From: Spironucleus salmonicida
Lineage: Eukaryota > Fornicata > Diplomonadida > Hexamitidae
DNA length: 64,000 bases
Assembly: GCA_000497125.2 (NCBI GenBank)
Contig: CM035318.1
Span: forward strand, 1-64,000
Direction: 5' to 3'
Shown here one piece after another: positions 13,001 to 28,800 of the stretch (the first letter of the stretch is position 1; each line of letters begins with the position of its first letter). The translations under genes were made by a program, and so were the position numbers. The notes beneath the pieces were generated by a model. The model made no database searches. It saw only the letters and a program-made list of their open reading frames with translations, and was not told where the DNA came from.

Positions 13001-16000
13001 CTCCATTTAAGCTATTACTATATATACTATAGTATTGCATTGTCATCAATCACTATCCCAGTACCACTCACGCCTGCCTTAGCACTATCTATGGAAATAC
13101 TTGGGGTACCAGTACTAGTGGTACCCAGTTCAGTAGCAGCCAGCTATGCCAAATATGAAGGTTAAGCCATTATACACTATGCCAACAGCATCGACTCAGG
13201 CTCGTAGCACCAAAATGTGGAAGGCCTAAGCTAGCATAAGGTCAGTCCTGTTCTTAATAAATTATGATATTGCTACCTCGCTGGGTCCTGACCACCAGCT
13301 AGCGCTATCTCGTCACCCTGATAGCCACACTCTCGCTGACCTCGCTTTGGCAAAACTCATCCTGCGAGTCGTCGTTACCATTTAAAATTCATCCATCCCT
13401 ATGCTTCTGTCTTAAGCAGCATACCGGGTGAGACTGCAGAGTATCATGTTTGATAGATTATGCATCATGCGGGTATTAAAGATAAAATACAAGCAGTCTT
13501 CGGCATAGCCTGTGCTTGCATTACTAGTGAGAATACCCTTCCTAGTGTACTGTGCACCTGGGCTCATAAGTGAATATATATTAGTAAGTATAGTAGTATA
13601 TTATATAAATACAATAGTAATATACTAAATATCCTTACAAGCACCACTCCCAATGCATATATACTACTAAACTCCAATTAAGTTATTACTATATATACTA
13701 TAGTATTGCATACTCATCAAGCACTATCCCAGTACCACTCACGCCTACCTTAGCACTATCTATGGAAATACTTGGGGTCCAGTACTAGTGGTGCCCACTT
13801 CAGTAGCAGATAGTTATTAAAGATAGAATACAAACAGTCTTCGGCATAGCCTGTGCTTGTACTCTACAGGTAAGAATACCCTTCCTAGTGTACTGTGCAC
13901 CTGGGCTCATAAGTGAATATGTATTAGTAAGCATAGTAGTATATTATATAAGTACAATAGTAATATACTAAATATCCTTACAAGCACCACTCCCAATGCA
14001 TATATACTACTAAACTCCAATTAAGATATTACTATATATACTATAGTATTGCATTGTCATCAAGCACTATGCCAGTACCACTCATGCCTACCTTAGCACT
14101 ATCTATGGAAATACTTGGGGTACCAGTACTAGTGGTACCCAGTTCAGTAGCAGCCAGCTATGCCAAATATGAAGGTTAAGCCATTATACACTATGCCAAC
14201 AGCATCGACTCAGGCTCGTAGCACCAAAATGTGGAAGGCCTAAGCTAGCATAAGGTCAGTCCTGTTCTTAATAAATTACGGTATTGCTACCTCGCTGGGT
14301 CCTGAACACCAGCTAGCGCTATCTCGTCACCCTGATAGCCACACTCTCGCTGACCTCGCTTTGGCAAAACTCATCCTGCGAGTCGTCGTTACCATTTAAA
14401 ACTCATCCATCCCTATGCTTCTGTCTTAAGCAGCATACCGGGTGAGACTGCAGAGTATCATGTTTGATAGATTATGCATCATGCGGGTATTAAAGATAAA
14501 ATACAAGCAGTCTTCGGCATAGCCTGTGCTTGCATTACTAGTGAGAATACCCTTCCTAGTGTACTGTGCACCTGGGCTCATAAGTGAATATATATTAGTA
14601 AGTATAGTAGTATATTCTATAAGTACAATAGTATATACTAAATATCCTTACAAGCACCACTCCCAATGCATATATACTACTAAACTCCATTTAAGTTATT
14701 ACTATATATACTATAGTATTGCATTGTCATCAAGCACTACGGCAGTACCACTCACGCCTGCCTTGGTGCTATCTATGGAACTACTTGGGGTCCAGTACTA
14801 GTGGTGCCCAGTTCAGTAGCAGCCAGCTATGCCAAATATGAAGGTTAAGCCATTATACACTATGCCAACAGCATCGACTCAGGCTCGTAGCACCAAAATG
14901 TGGAAGGCCTAAGCTAGCATAAGGTCAGTCCTGTTCTTAATAAATTATGATATTGCTACCTCGCTGGGTCCTGACCACCAGCTAGCGCTATCTCGTCACC
15001 CTGATAGCCACACTCTCGCTGACCTCGCTTTGGCAAAACTCATCCTGCGAGTCGTCGTTACCATTTAAAACTCATCCATCCCTATGCTTCTGTCTTAAGC
15101 AGCATACCGGGTGAGACTGCAGAGTATCATGTTTGATAGATTATGCATCATGCGGGTATTAAAGATAAAATACAAGCAGTCTTCGGCATAGCCTGTGCTT
15201 GCATTACTAGTGAGAATACCCTTCTTAGTGTACTTTGCACCTGGGCTCATAAGTGAATATATATTAGTAAGCATAGTAGTATATTCTATAAATACAATAG
15301 TATATACTAAATATCCTTACAAGCACCACTCCCAATGCATATATACTACTAAACTCCAATTAAGATATTCCTATATATACTATAGTATTGTATACTCATC
15401 AAGCACTATCCCAGTACCACTCACGCCTGCCTTGGTGCTATCTATGGAACTACTTGGGGTCCAGTACTAGTGGTGCCCACTTCAGTAGCAGATAGTTATT
15501 AAAGATAGAATATACAAACAGTCTTCGGCATAGCCTGTGCTTGTACTCTACAGGTAAGAATACCCTTCCTAGTGTACTGTGCACCTGGGCTCATAAGTGA
15601 ATATATATTAGTAAGCATAGTAGTATATTATATAAATACAATAGTATATACTAAATATCCTTATAGGCACCACTCCCAATGCATACATACTACTAAACTC
15701 CATTTAAGTTATTACTATATATACTATAGTATTGCATTGTCATCAAGCACTACGGCAGTACCACTCACGCCTACCTTAGCACTATCTATGGAAATACTTG
15801 GGGTACCAGTACTAGTGGTACCCAGTTCAGTAGCAGCCAGCTATGCCAAATATGAAGGTTAAGCCATTATACACTATGCCAACAGCATCGACTCAGGCTC
15901 GTAGCACCAAAATGTGGAAGGCCTAAGCTAGCATAAGGTCAGTCCTGTTCTTAATAAATTATGATATTGCTACCTCGCTGGGTCCTGACCACCAGCTAGC

Positions 16001-19000
16001 GCTATCTCGTCACCCTGATAGCCACACTCTCGCTGACCTCGCTTTGGCAAAACTCATCCTGCGAGTCGTCGTTACCATTTAAAACTCATCCATCCCTATG
16101 CTTCTGTCTTAAGCAGCATACCGGGTGAGACTGCAGAGTATCATGTTTGATAGATTATGCATCATGCGGGTATTAAAGATAAAATACAAGCAGTCTTCGG
16201 CATAGCCTGTGCTTGCATTACTAGTGAGAATAGCCTTCCTAGTGTACTGTGCACCTGGGCTCATAAGTGAATATGTATTAGTAAGCATAGTAGTATATTA
16301 TATAAGTACAATAGTATATACTAAATATCCTTACAAGCACCACTCCCAATGCATATATACTACTAAACTCCAATTAAGATATTACTATATATACTATAGT
16401 ATTGCATACTCATCAAGCACTATGCCAGTACCACTCACGCCTGCCTTGGTGCTATCTATGGAACTACTTGGGGTCCAGTACTAGTGGTGCCCACTTCAGT
16501 AGCAGATAGTTATTAAAGATAGAATACAAACAGTCTTCGGCATAGCCTGTGCTTGTACTCTACAGGTAAGAATACCCTTCCTAGTGCTACTTTGTACCTG
16601 GGCTCATAAGTGAATATGTATTAGTAAGCATAGTAGTATATTATATAAGTACAATAGTATATACTAAATATCCTTACAAGCACCACTCCCAATGCATATA
16701 TACTACTAAACTCCAATTAAGATATTACTATATATACTATAGTATTGCATTGTCATCAATCACTATGCCAGTACCACTCACGCCTGCCTTAGCACTATCT
16801 ATGGAAATACTTGGGGTAGCAGTACTAGTGGTACCCACTTCAGTAGCAGATAGTTATTAAAGATAGAATACAAACAGTCTTCGGCATAGCCTGTGCTTGC
16901 ATTACTAGTGAGAATACCCTTCCTAGTGTACTGTGCACCTGGGCTCATAAGTGAATATATATTAGTAAGCATAGTAGTATATTCTATAAATACAATAGTA
17001 TATACTAAATATCCTTACAAGCACCACTCCCAATGCATATATACTACTAAACTCCAATTAAGATATTCCTATATATACTATAGTATTGTATACTCATCAA
17101 GCACTATCCCAGTACCACTCACGCCTGCCTTGGTGCTATCTATGGAACTACTTGGGGTCCAGTACTAGTGGTGCCCACTTCAGTAGCAGATAGTTATTAA
17201 AGATAGAATATACAAACAGTCTTCGGCATAGCCTGTGCTTGTACTCTACAGGTAAGAATACCCTTCCTAGTGTACTGTGCACCTGGGCTCATAAGTGAAT
17301 ATATATTAGTAAGCATAGTAGTATATTATATAAATACAATAGTATATACTAAATATCCTTATAGGCACCCACTCCCAATGCATATATACTACTAAACTCC
17401 AATTAAGATATTCCTATATATACTATAGTATTGCATTGTCATCAATCACTATCCCAGTACCACTCACGCCTGCCTTGGTGCTGTCTATGGAACTACTTGG
17501 GGTAGCAGTACTAGTGGTGCCCACTTCAGTAGCAGATAGTTATTAAAGATAGAATACAAACAGTCTTCGGCATAGCCTGTGCTTGTACTCTACAGGTAAG
17601 AATACCCTTCCTAGTGTACTGTGCACCTGGGCTCATAAGTGAATATGTATTAGTAAGCATAGTAGTATATTATATAAATACAATAGTAATATACTAAATA
17701 TCCTTATAGGCACCACTCCCAATGCATACATACTACTAAACTCCATTTAAGTTATTACTATATATACTATAGTATTGCATTGTCATCAAGCACTATGCCA
17801 GTACCACTCATGCCTACCTTAGCACTATCTATGGAAATACTTGGGGTACCAGTACTAGTGGTACCCAGTTCAGTAGCAGCCAGCTATGCCAAATATGAAG
17901 GTTAAGCCATTATACACTATGCCAACAGCATCGACTCAGGCTCGTAGCACCAAAATGTGGAAGGCCTAAGCTAGCATAAGGTCAGTCCTGTTCTTAATAA
18001 ATTATGATATTGCTACCTCGCTGGGTCCTGACCACCAGCTAGCGCTATCTCGTCACCCTGATAGCCACACTCTCGCTGACCTCGCTTTGGCAAAACTCAT
18101 CCTGCGAGTCGTCGTTACCATTTAAAACTCATCCATCCCTATGCTTCTGTCTTAAGCAGCATACCGGGTGAGACTGCAGAGTATCATGTTTGATAGATTA
18201 TGCATCATGCGGGTATTAAAGATAAAATACAAGCAGTCTTCGGCATAGCCTGTGCTTGTACTCTACAGGTAAGAATACCCTTCTTAGTGCTACTGTGCAC
18301 CTGGGCTCATAAGTGAATATGTATTAGTAAGCATAGTAGTATATTATATAAGTACAATAGTATATACTAAATATCCTTATAGGCACCCACTCCCAATGCA
18401 TATATACTACTAAACTCCAATTAAGATATTCCTATATATACTATAGTATTGCATTGTCATCAATCACTATCCCAGTACCACTCACGCCTGCCTTGGTGCT
18501 GTCTATGGAACTACTTGGGGTCCAGTACTAGTGGTGCCCACTTCAGTAGCAGATAGTTATTAAAGATAGAATACAAACAGTCTTCGGCATAGCCTGTGCT
18601 TGTACTCTACAGGTAAGAATACCCTTCCTAGTGTACTGTGCACCTGGGCTCATAAGTGAATATATATTAGTAAGCATAGTAGTATATTATATAAATACAA
18701 TAGTATATACTAAATATCCTTACAAGCACCACTCCCAATGCATCTATACTACTAAACTCCATTTAAGATATTCCTATATATACTATAGTATTGTATACTC
18801 ATCAAGCACTATCCCAGTACCACTCACGCCTGCCTTGGTGCTGTCTATGGAACTACTTGGGGTAGCAGTACTAGTGGTGCCCACTTCAGTAGCAGATAGT
18901 TATTAAAGATAGAATACAAACAGTCTTCGGCATAGCCTGTGCTTGTACTCTACAGGTAAGAATACCCTTCTTAGTGCTACTGTGCACCTGGGCTCATAAG

Positions 19001-22000
19001 TGAATATATATTAGTAAGCATAGTAGTATATTATATAAATACAATAGTATATACTAAATATCCTTATAGGCACCCACTCCCAATGCATATATACTACTAA
19101 ACTCCAATTAAGATATTCCTATATATACTATAGTATTGTATACTCATCAAGCACTATCCCAGTACCACTCACGCCTGCCTTGGTGCTATCTATGGAACTA
19201 CTTGGGGTCCAGTACTAGTGGTGCCCACTTCAGTAGCAGATAGTTATTAAAGATAGAATACAAACAGTCTTCGGCATAGCCTGTGCTTGTACTCTACAGG
19301 TAAGAATACCCTTCCTAGTGTACTTTGTACCTGGGCTCATAAGTGAATATATATTAGTAAGCATAGTAGTATATTATATAAGTACAATAGTAATATACTA
19401 AATATCCTTACAAGCACCACTCCCAATGCATATATACTACTAAACTCCAATTAAGATATTCCTATATATACTATAGTATTGCATTGTCATCAAGCACTAC
19501 GGCAGTACCACTCACGCCTACCTTAGCACTATCTATGGAAATACTTGGGGTACCAGTACTAGTGGTACCCAGTTCAGTAGCAGCCAGCTATGCCAAATAT
19601 GAAGGTTAAGCCATTATACACTATGCCAACAGCATCGACTCAGGCTCGTAGCACCAAAATGTGGAAGGCCTAAGCTAGCATAAGGTCAGTCCTGTTCTTA
19701 ATAAATTATGATATTGCTACCTCGCTGGGTCCTGACCACCAGCTAGCGCTATCTCGTCACCCTGATAGCCACACTCTCGCTGACCTCGCTTTGGCAAAAC
19801 TCATCCTGCGAGTCGTCGTTACCATTTAAAACTCATCCATCCCTATGCTTCTGTCTTAAGCAGCATACCGGGTGAGACTGCAGAGTATCATGTTTGATAG
19901 ATTATGCATCATGCGGGTATTAAAGATAAAATACAAGCAGTCTTCGGCATAGCCTGTGCTTGTACTCTACAGGTAAGAATACCCTTCCTAGTGTACTGTG
20001 CACCTGGGCTCATAAGTGAATATGTATTAGTAAGCATAGTAGTATATTATATAAGTACAATAGTAATATACTAAATATCCTTATAGGCACCCACTCCCAA
20101 TGCATATATACTACTAAACTCCAATTAAGATATTACTATATATACTATAGTATTGTATACTCATCAAGCACTATCCCAGTACCACTCACGCCTGCCTTGG
20201 TGCTGTCTATGGAACTACTTGGGGTACCAGTACTAGTGGTACCCACTTTAGTAGCAGGCAGGTACTACACATAGAATATACAAACAGTCTTCGGCATAGC
20301 CTGTGCTTGTACTCTACAGGTAAGAATACCCTTCCTAGTGTACTGTGTACCTGGGCTCATAAGTGAATATGTATTAGTAAGCATAGTAGTATATTATATA
20401 AATACAATAGTATATACTAAATATCCTTATAGGCACCACTCCCAATGCATACATACTACTAAACTCCATTTAAGTTATTACTATATATACTATAGTATTG
20501 CATTGTCATCAAGCACTACGGCAGTACCACTCACGCCTACCTTAGCACTATCTATGGAAATACTTGGGGTACCAGTACTAGTGGTACCCAGTTCAGTAGC
20601 AGCCAGCTATGCCAAATATGAAGGTTAAGCCATTATACACTATGCCAACAGCATCGACTCAGGCTCGTAGCACCAAAATGTGGAAGGCCTAAGCTAGCAT
20701 AAGGTCAGTCCTGTTCTTAATAAATTATGATATTGCTACCTCGCTGGGTCCTGACCACCAGCTAGCGCTATCTCGTCACCCTGATAGCCACACTCTCGCT
20801 GACCTCGCTTTGGCAAAACTCATCCTGCGAGTCGTCGTTACCATTTAAAACTCATCCATCCCTATGCTTCTGTCTTAAGCAGCATACCGGGTGAGACTGC
20901 AGAGTATCATGTTTGATAGATTATGCATCATGCGGGTATTAAAGATAAAATACAAGCAGTCTTCGGCATAGCCTGTGCTTGTACTCTACAGGTAAGAATA
21001 CCCTTCTTAGTGCTACTGTGCACCTGGGCTCATAAGTGAATATGTATTAGTAAGCATAGTAGTATATTATATAAGTACAATAGTATATACTAAATATCCT
21101 TACAAGCACCACTCCCAATGCATATATACTACTAAACTCCAATTAAGATATTACTATATATACTATAGTATTGCATACTCATCAAGCACTATGCCAGTAC
21201 CACTCACGCCTACCTTAGCACTATCTATGGAAATACTTGGGGTAGCAGTACTAGTGGTACCCACTTCAGTAGCAGATAGTTATTAAAGATAGAATATACA
21301 AACAGTCTTCGGCATAGCCTGTGCTTGTACTCTACAGGTAAGAATACCCTTCCTAGTGTACTGTGCACCTGGGCTCATAAGTGAATATATATTAGTAAGC
21401 ATAGTAGTATATTCTATAAATACAATAGTATATACTAAATATCCTTACAAGCACCACTCCCAATGCATATATACTACTAAACTCCAATTAAGATATTACT
21501 ATATATACTATAGTATTGCATACTCATCAAGCACTATGCCAGTACCACTCACGCCTACCTTAGCACTATCTATGGAAATACTTGGGGTAGCAGTACTAGT
21601 GGTACCCACTTCAGTAGCAGATAGTTATTAAAGATAGAATATACAAACAGTCTTCGGCATAGCCTGTGCTTGTACTCTACAGGTAAGAATACCCTTCCTA
21701 GTGCTACTTTGTACCTGGGCTCATAAGTGAATATGTATTAGTAAGCATAGTAGTATATTATATAAGTACAATAGTATATACTAAATATCCTTATAGGCAC
21801 CACTCCCAATGCATATATACTACTAAACTCCAATTAAGATATTACTATATATACTATAGTATTGCATTGTCATCAATCACTATGCCAGTACCACTCACGC
21901 CTGCCTTGGTGCTGTCTATGGAACTACTTGGGGTCCAGTACTAGTGGTGCCCACTTCAGTAGCAGATAGTTATTAAAGATAGAATATACAAACAGTCTTC

Positions 22001-25000
22001 GGCATAGCCTGTGCTTGTACTCTACAGGTAAGAATACCCTTCCTAGTGTACTGTGCACCTGGGCTCATAAGTGAATATGTATTAGTAAGCATAGTAGTAT
22101 ATTATATAAATACAATAGTATATACTAAATATCCTTATAGGCACCACTCCCAATGCATACATACTACTAAACTCCATTTAAGTTATTACTATATATACTA
22201 TAGTATTGCATTGTCATCAATCACTATGCCAGTACCACTCACGCCTGTCTTGGTGCTGTCTATGGAACTACTTGGGGTACCAGTACTAGTGGTACCCACT
22301 TCAGTAGCAGGCAGGTACTACACATAGAATATACAAACAGTCTTCGGCATAGCCTGTGCTTGTACTCTACAGGTAAGAATACCCTTCCTAGTGCTACTGT
22401 GTACCTGGGCTCATAAGTGAATATGTATTAGTAAGCATAGTAGTATATTATATAAATACAATAGTATATACTAAATATCCTTATAGGCACCACTCCCAAT
22501 GCATACATACTACTAAACTCCATTTAAGTTATTACTATATATACTATAGTATTGCATACTCATCAAGCACTATGCCAGTACCACTCACGCCTGCCTTAGC
22601 ACTATCTATGGAAATACTTGGGGTAGCAGTACTAGTGGTGCCCACTTCAGTAGCAGATAGTTATTAAAGATAGAATATACAAACAGTCTTCGGCATAGCC
22701 TGTGCTTGTACTCTACAGGTAAGAATACCCTTCCTAGTGCTACTGTGTACCTGGGCTCATAAGTGAATATATATTAGTAAGCATAGTAGTATATTATATA
22801 AATACAATAGTAATATACTAAATATCCTTACAAGCACCACTCCCAATGCATATATACTACTAAACTCCAATTAAGATATTACTATATATACTATAGTATT
22901 GCATACTCATCAAGCACTATGCCAGTACCACTCACGCCTGCCTTGGTGCTGTCTATGGAACTACTTGGGGTACCAGTACTAGTGGTACCCACTTCAGTAG
23001 CAGCCAGCTATGCCAAATATGAAGGTTAAGCCATTATACACTATGCCAACAGCATCGACTCAGGCTCGTAGCACCAAAATGTGGAAGGCCTAAGCTAGCA
23101 TAAGGTCAGTCCTGTTCTTAATAAATTACGGTATTGCTACCTCGCTGGGTCCTGAACACCAGCTAGCGCTATCTCGTCACCCTGATAGCCACACTCTCGC
23201 TGACCTCGCTTTGGCAAAACTCATCCTGCGAGTCGTCGTTACCATTTAAAACTCATCCATCCCTATGCTTCTGTCTTAAGCAGCATACCGGGTGAGACTG
23301 CAGAGTATCATGTTTGATAGATTATGCATCATGCGGGTATTAAAGATAAAATACAAGCAGTCTTCGGCATAGCCTGTGCTTGCATTACTAGTGAGAATAC
23401 CCTTCCTAGTGTACTGTGCACCTGGGCTCATAAGTGAATATATATTAGTAAGTATAGTAGTATATTCTATAAGTACAATAGTATATACTAAATATCCTTA
23501 CAAGCACCACTCCCAATGCATATATACTACTAAACTCCATTTAAGTTATTACTATATATACTATAGTATTGCATTGTCATCAAGCACTACGGCAGTACCA
23601 CTCACGCCTACCTTAGCACTATCTATGGAAATACTTGGGGTCCAGTACTAGTGGTGCCCAGTTCAGTAGCAGCCAGCTATGCCAAATATGAAGGTTAAGC
23701 CATTATACACTATGCCAACAGCATCGACTCAGGCTCGTAGCACCAAAATGTGGAAGGCCTAAGCTAGCATAAGGTCAGTCCTGTTCTTAATAAATTATGA
23801 TATTGCTACCTCGCTGGGTCCTGACCACCAGCTAGCGCTATCTCGTCACCCTGATAGCCACACTCTCGCTGACCTCGCTTTGGCAAAACTCATCCTGCGA
23901 GTCGTCGTTACCATTTAAAACTCATCCATCCCTATGCTTCTGTCTTAAGCAGCATACCGGGTGAGACTGCAGAGTATCATGTTTGATAGATTATGCATCA
24001 TGCGGGTATTAAAGATAAAATACAAGCAGTCTTCGGCATAGCCTGTGCTTGTACTCTACAGGTAAGAATACCCTTCTTAGTGCTACTGTGCACCTGGGCT
24101 CATAAGTGAATATATATTAGTAAGCATAGTAGTATATTATATAAATACAATAGTATATACTAAATATCCTTACAAGCACCACTCCCAATGCATACATACT
24201 ACTAAACTCCATTTAAGTTATTACTATATATACTATAGTATTGCATTGTCATCAATCACTATGCCAGTACCACTCACGCCTGCCTTGGTGCTGTCTATGG
24301 AACTACTTGGGGTCCAGTACTAGTGGTGCCCACTTCAGTAGCAGATAGTTATTAAAGATAGAATATACAAACAGTCTTCGGCATAGCCTGTGCTTGTACT
24401 CTACAGGTAAGAATACCCTTCCTAGTGTACTGTGCACCTGGGCTCATAAGTGAATATATATTAGTAAGCATAGTAGTATATTATATAAATACAATAGTAT
24501 ATACTAAATATCCTTATAGGCACCCACTCCCAATGCATATATACTACTAAACTCCAATTAAGATATTCCTATATATACTATAGTATTGTATACTCATCAA
24601 GCACTATCCCAGTACCACTCACGCCTGCCTTGGTGCTATCTATGGAACTACTTGGGGTCCAGTACTAGTGGTGCCCACTTCAGTAGCAGATAGTTATTAA
24701 AGATAGAATACAAACAGTCTTCGGCATAGCCTGTGCTTGTACTCTACAGGTGAGAATACCCTTCCTAGTGTACTGTGCACCTGGGCTCATAAGTGAATAT
24801 GTATTAGTAAGCATAGTAGTATATTATATAAGTACAATAGTAATATACTAAATATCCTTATAGGCACCCACTCCCAATGCATATATACTACTAAACTCCA
24901 ATTAAGATATTACTATATATACTATAGTATTGTATACTCATCAAGCACTATCCCAGTACCACTCACGCCTGCCTTGGTGCTGTCTATGGAACTACTTGGG

Positions 25001-26747
25001 GTACCAGTACTAGTGGTACCCACTTTAGTAGCAGGCAGCTATGCCAAATATGAAGGTTAAGCCATTATACACTATGCCAACAGCATCGACTCAGGCTCGT
25101 AGCACCAAAATGTGGAAGGCCTAAGCTAGCATAAGGTCAGTCCTGTTCTTAATAAATTACGGTATTGCTACCTCGCTGGGTCCTGAACACCAGCTAGCGC
25201 TATCTCGTCACCCTGATAGCCACACTCTCGCTGACCTCGCTTTGGCAAAACTCATCCTGCGAGTCGTCGTTACCATTTAAAACTCATCCATCCCTATGCT
25301 TCTGTCTTAAGCAGCATACCGGGTGAGACTGCAGAGTATCATGTTTGATAGATTATGCATCATGCGGGTATTAAAGATAAAATACAAGCAGTCTTCGGCA
25401 TAGCCTGTGCTTGTACTCTACAGGTAAGAATACCCTTCCTAGTGTACTGTGCACCTGGGCTCATAAGTGAATATATATTAGTAAGCATAGTAGTATATTC
25501 TATAAATACAATAGTATATACTAAATATCCTTACAAGCACCACTCCCAATGCATCTATACTACTAAACTCCATTTAAGCTATTACTATATATACTATAGT
25601 ATTGCATTGTCATCAATCACTATCCCAGTACCACTCACGCCTGCCTTAGCACTATCTATGGAAATACTTGGGGTACCAGTACTAGTGGTACCCAGTTCAG
25701 TAGCAGCCAGCTATGCCAAATATGAAGGTTAAGCCATTATACACTATGCCAACAGCATCGACTCAGGCTCGTAGCACCAAAATGTGGAAGGCCTAAGCTA
25801 GCATAAGGTCAGTCCTGTTCTTAATAAATTACGGTATTGCTACCTCGCTGGGTCCTGAACACCAGCTAGCGCTATCTCGTCACCCTGATAGCCACACTCT
25901 CGCTGACCTCGCTTTGGCAAAACTCATCCTGCGAGTCGTCGTTACCATTTAAAACTCATCCATCCTTATGCTTCTGTCTTAAGCAGCATACCGGGTGAGA
26001 CTGCAGAGTATCATGTTTGATAGATTATGCATCATGCGGGTATTAAAGATAAAATACAAGCAGTCTTCGGCATAGCCTGTGCTTGTACTCTACAGGTAAG
26101 AATACCCTTCCTAGTGCTACTTTGTACCTGGGCTCATAAGTGAATATGTATTAGTAAGCATAGTAGTATATTATATAAGTACAATAGTATATACTAAATA
26201 TCCTTATAGGCACCACTCCCAATGCATATATACTACTAAACTCCAATTAAGATATTACTATATATACTATAGTATTGCATACTCATCAAGCACTATCCCA
26301 GTACCACTCACGCCTGCCTTGGTGCTATCTATGGAACTACTTGGGGTCCAGTACTAGTGGTGCCCACTTCAGTAGCAGATAGTTATTAAAGATAGAATAC
26401 AAACAGTCTTCGGCATAGCCTGTGCTTGTACTCTACAGGTAAGAATACCCTTCCTAGTGCTACTTTGTACCTGGGCTCATAAGTGAATATGTATTAGTAA
26501 GCATAGTAGTATATTATATAAGTACAATAGTATATACTAAATATCCTTATAGGCACCACTCCCAATGCATATATACTACTAAACTCCAATTAAGATATTA
26601 CTATATATACTATAGTATTGCATACTCATCAAGCACTATGCCAGTACCACTCACGCCTGCCTTAGCACTATCTATGGAAATACTTGGGGTAGCAGTACTA
26701 GTGGTGCCCACTTCAGTAGCAGATAGTTATTAAAGATAAAATACAAG

Positions 26748-28800
26748 CAGTCTTCGGCATAGCCTGTGCTTGCATTACTAGTGAGAATAGCCTTCCTAGT
26801 GCTACTTTGTACCTGGGCTCATAAGTGAATATGTATTAGTAAGCATAGTAGTATATTATATAAGTACAATAGTATATACTAAATATCCTTATAGGCACCA
26901 CTCCCAATGCATATATACTACTAAACTCCAATTAAGATATTACTATATATACTATAGTATTGCATACTCATCAAGCACTATGCCAGTACCACTCACGCCT
27001 GCCTTAGCACTATCTATGGAACTACTTGGGGTCCAGTACTAGTGGTGCCCACTTCAGTAGCAGATAGTTATTAAAGATAGAATACAAACAGTCTTCGGCA
27101 TAGCCTGTGCTTGTACTCTACAGGTAAGAATACCCTTCCTAGTGCTACTTTGTACCTGGGCTCATAAGTGAATATGTATTAGTAAGCATAGTAGTATATT
27201 ATATAAGTACAATAGTATATACTAAATATCCTTATAGGCACCACTCCCAATGCATATATACTACTAAACTCCAATTAAGATATTACTATATATACTATAG
27301 TATTGCATACTCATCAAGCACTATGCCAGTACCACTCACGCCTGCCTTAGCACTATCTATGGAAATACTTGGGGTAGCAGTACTAGTGGTGCCCACTTCA
27401 GTAGCAGATAGTTATTAAAGATAAAATACAAGCAGTCTTCGGCATAGCCTGTGCTTGCATTACTAGTGAGAATAGCCTTCCTAGTGCTACTTTGTACCTG
27501 GGCTCATAAGTGAATATATATTAGTAAGCATAGTAGTATATTCTATAAATACAATAGTATATACTAAATATCCTTACAAGCACCACTCCCAATGCATATA
27601 TACTACTAAACTCCAATTAAGATATTCCTATATATACTATAGTATTGCATACTCATCAAGCACTATCCCAGTACCACTCACGCCTGCCTTGGTGCTGTCT
27701 ATGGAACTACTTGGGGTCCAGTACTAGTGGTGCCCACTTCAGTAGCAGATAGTTATTAAAGATAAAATACAAGCAGTCTTCGGCATAGCCTGTGCTTGCA
27801 TTACTAGTGAGAATAGCCTTCCTAGTGCTACTTTGTACCTGGGCTCATAAGTGAATATGTATTAGTAAGCATAGTAGTATATTATATAAGTACAATAGTA
27901 TATACTAAATATCCTTATAGGCACCACTCCCAATGCATATATACTACTAAACTCCAATTAAGATATTACTATATATACTATAGTATTGCATACTCATCAA
28001 GCACTATGCCAGTACCACTCACGCCTGCCTTAGCACTATCTATGGAACTACTTGGGGTCCAGTACTAGTGGTGCCCACTTCAGTAGCAGATAGTTATTAA
28101 AGATAGAATACAAACAGTCTTCGGCATAGCCTGTGCTTGTACTCTACAGGTAAGAATACCCTTCCTAGTGCTACTTTGTACCTGGGCTCATAAGTGAATA
28201 TGTATTAGTAAGCATAGTAGTATATTATATAAGTACAATAGTATATACTAAATATCCTTATAGGCACCACTCCCAATGCATATATACTACTAAACTCCAA
28301 TTAAGATATTACTATATATACTATAGTATTGCATACTCATCAAGCACTATGCCAGTACCACTCACGCCTGCCTTAGCACTATCTATGGAAATACTTGGGG
28401 TAGCAGTACTAGTGGTGCCCACTTCAGTAGCAGATAGTTATTAAAGATAAAATACAAGCAGTCTTCGGCATAGCCTGTGCTTGCATTACTAGTGAGAATA
28501 GCCTTCCTAGTGCTACTTTGTACCTGGGCTCATAAGTGAATATATATTAGTAAGCATAGTAGTATATTCTATAAATACAATAGTATATACTAAATATCCT
28601 TACAAGCACCACTCCCAATGCATATATACTACTAAACTCCAATTAAGATATTCCTATATATACTATAGTATTGCATACTCATCAAGCACTATCCCAGTAC
28701 CACTCACGCCTGCCTTGGTGCTGTCTATGGAACTACTTGGGGTAGCAGTACTAGTGGTGCCCACTTCAGTAGCAGATAGTTATTAAAGATAGAATACAAA
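26748..28800 (+). repeat. Recent higher-order duplication of three A monomers (about 1.03 kb period)
   Basis: Within the longest run of A monomers (11 without a B), the trimer starting at 26748 is repeated at 27775 with the same order of diagnostic variants in all three members. The only difference noticed is GGGGTCCAG versus GGGGTAGCAG near the end of the last monomer. The preceding monomers at 26061 and 26405 carry related variant sets. This is a local higher-order repeat produced by recent unequal exchange. Confidence 0.8.
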
